NCBI GenBank assembly: GCA_963691705.1
Contig: OY829541.1
Location: forward strand, 36,969,661 to 37,033,660
Length of the DNA: 64,000 nt
From: Viola odorata
Lineage: Eukaryota > Streptophyta > Magnoliopsida > Malpighiales > Violaceae
Reading direction: 5' to 3'
Shown: positions 63,766-64,000 of the stretch, one piece after another
Layout of the letters: the number at the start of each line of letters is the position of its first letter
How positions within the stretch are numbered: position 1 is the stretch's first letter
Made by a program: the position numbers and the translations under genes
The notes under the pieces: generated by a model
Seen by the model: the letters and a program-made list of their open reading frames with translations, nothing else
Databases searched by the model: none
Told to the model about the DNA's origin: nothing

Positions 63766-64000
63766 ATGGCTCAGGAAGGAGTACAGCCCGATCTGTCGGC
63801 CATGTTGGCTAACATAACGGAACAGCTCCGAACCATGACTGAACGGCAATTAACTGCCGATGCCAGAATGGCTCGGGTGGAAGCGTTAGCCACCATAAAC
63901 CCGGTCAATAGAGCAGCGGAAGATCTACATGACGGGCATATGACCGAACTGTCCGAAGAGGATGACGTCGCTCGTCGACCACGAAATGTGAATCGGCAGC
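63766..64000 (+). CDS. N gag, N-terminal part (runs off the window)
   Basis: The ATG at 63766 (MAQEGVQPDLSAMLANITEQ) is open to the last base. It is closely related to the gag N-termini of R2 and M (EQLRTMTERQLTADARMARV). Whether the rest is intact cannot be seen. Confidence 0.9.
   Translation, partial: MAQEGVQPDLSAMLANITEQLRTMTERQLTADARMARVEALATINPVNRAAEDLHDGHMTELSEEDDVARRPRNVNRQ

Larger units (their letters stand above)
51712..64000 (+). mobile_element. Element L: non-autonomous LTR retrotransposon, 5' part
   Basis: It has a 5' LTR 51712-52325, PBS, leader and an ORF with YVPPHLR motifs. It is interrupted by M (TSD TTTCC) and then by LTR O and N. Its own internal DNA in the window is 52326-53815 and 61620-61830. 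The 3' LTR is outside. Confidence 0.85.
61853..64000 (+). mobile_element. Element N: R2-family autonomous-type element, 5' part
   Basis: It has a 5' LTR 61853-62813, PBS, leader with an internal duplication, and the first 78 codons of gag at the window end. Confidence 0.93.

Overview
The window is plant nuclear DNA, almost certainly from a flowering plant. It is built entirely of nested Ty3/gypsy-type LTR retrotransposons, and I see no host gene, tRNA, rRNA or CRISPR array. The basis is: gag proteins with CCHC zinc knuckles, aspartic proteases with a DNGSC[TN] active site, reverse transcriptases with YFDD, RNase H, integrases with HHCC and D,D35E, LTRs with TGATA...TATCA ends, polypurine tracts, primer-binding sites and 5-bp target-site duplications (TSDs). 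The species cannot be named. The lineage resembles plant chromoviruses of the CRM/Reina kind, from memory of the families.

Layout (letters are my labels). Left edge, 1-5883, is a staircase of truncated layers: element A (pol plus 3' LTR, 1-4340) lies in a reverse LTR B' (4341-5377), which lies in LTR fragment L' (5378-5606), then LTR fragment F' (5607-5883), then an old gag-protease relic G. G reappears as slivers at 5884-6584, 33007-33018, 37725-38776 and 48492-48535. The insertions separating the slivers are D (6585-33006, minus strand, TSD CTCAC), F (33019-37724, plus, TSD GCAGT), H (38777-48491, plus, TSD TATAG/CATAG) and K (from 48536). D holds solo LTR C (7356-7950 plus 27580-27629). 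C holds element B (7951-27579, plus, TSD CCCGT). B holds R1 (13777-17987, minus, TSD TTCCC) and R2 (18488-26024, minus, TSD TTTGA). D also holds solo LTR E (29533-30271). H holds I (39421-43534, minus, TSD TTCAA) and solo LTR J (44445-45410, TSD CGCCC). On the right, K contains L (from 51712). L contains M (53816-61614, plus, TSD TTTCC) and the start of an R1-type LTR O (61831), and O is cut by N (61853 to the window end).

Roles. A, B, R2, M and N are or were autonomous (gag-PR-RT-RH-IN). R2 is the only intact one: one 1677-codon ORF and two 909-bp LTRs with about six differences. D, G and H keep gag and/or protease parts but lack RT-IN. R1, I, F and L have no gag-pol; each carries a member of an unfamiliar Ser/Tyr/His/Pro-rich ORF family. 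Such elements can only move with proteins supplied in trans.

The most interesting signals are shared between these otherwise different elements. They are leader hairpins with compensatory base changes, an ACACGTGAGGGAG block before nearly every first ORF, a promoter-proximal palindrome that covaries between LTR families, a U5 stem-loop, a non-standard primer-binding site, and a YVPPHLR motif like that of DDX3/Ded1 helicases in the non-autonomous ORFs.
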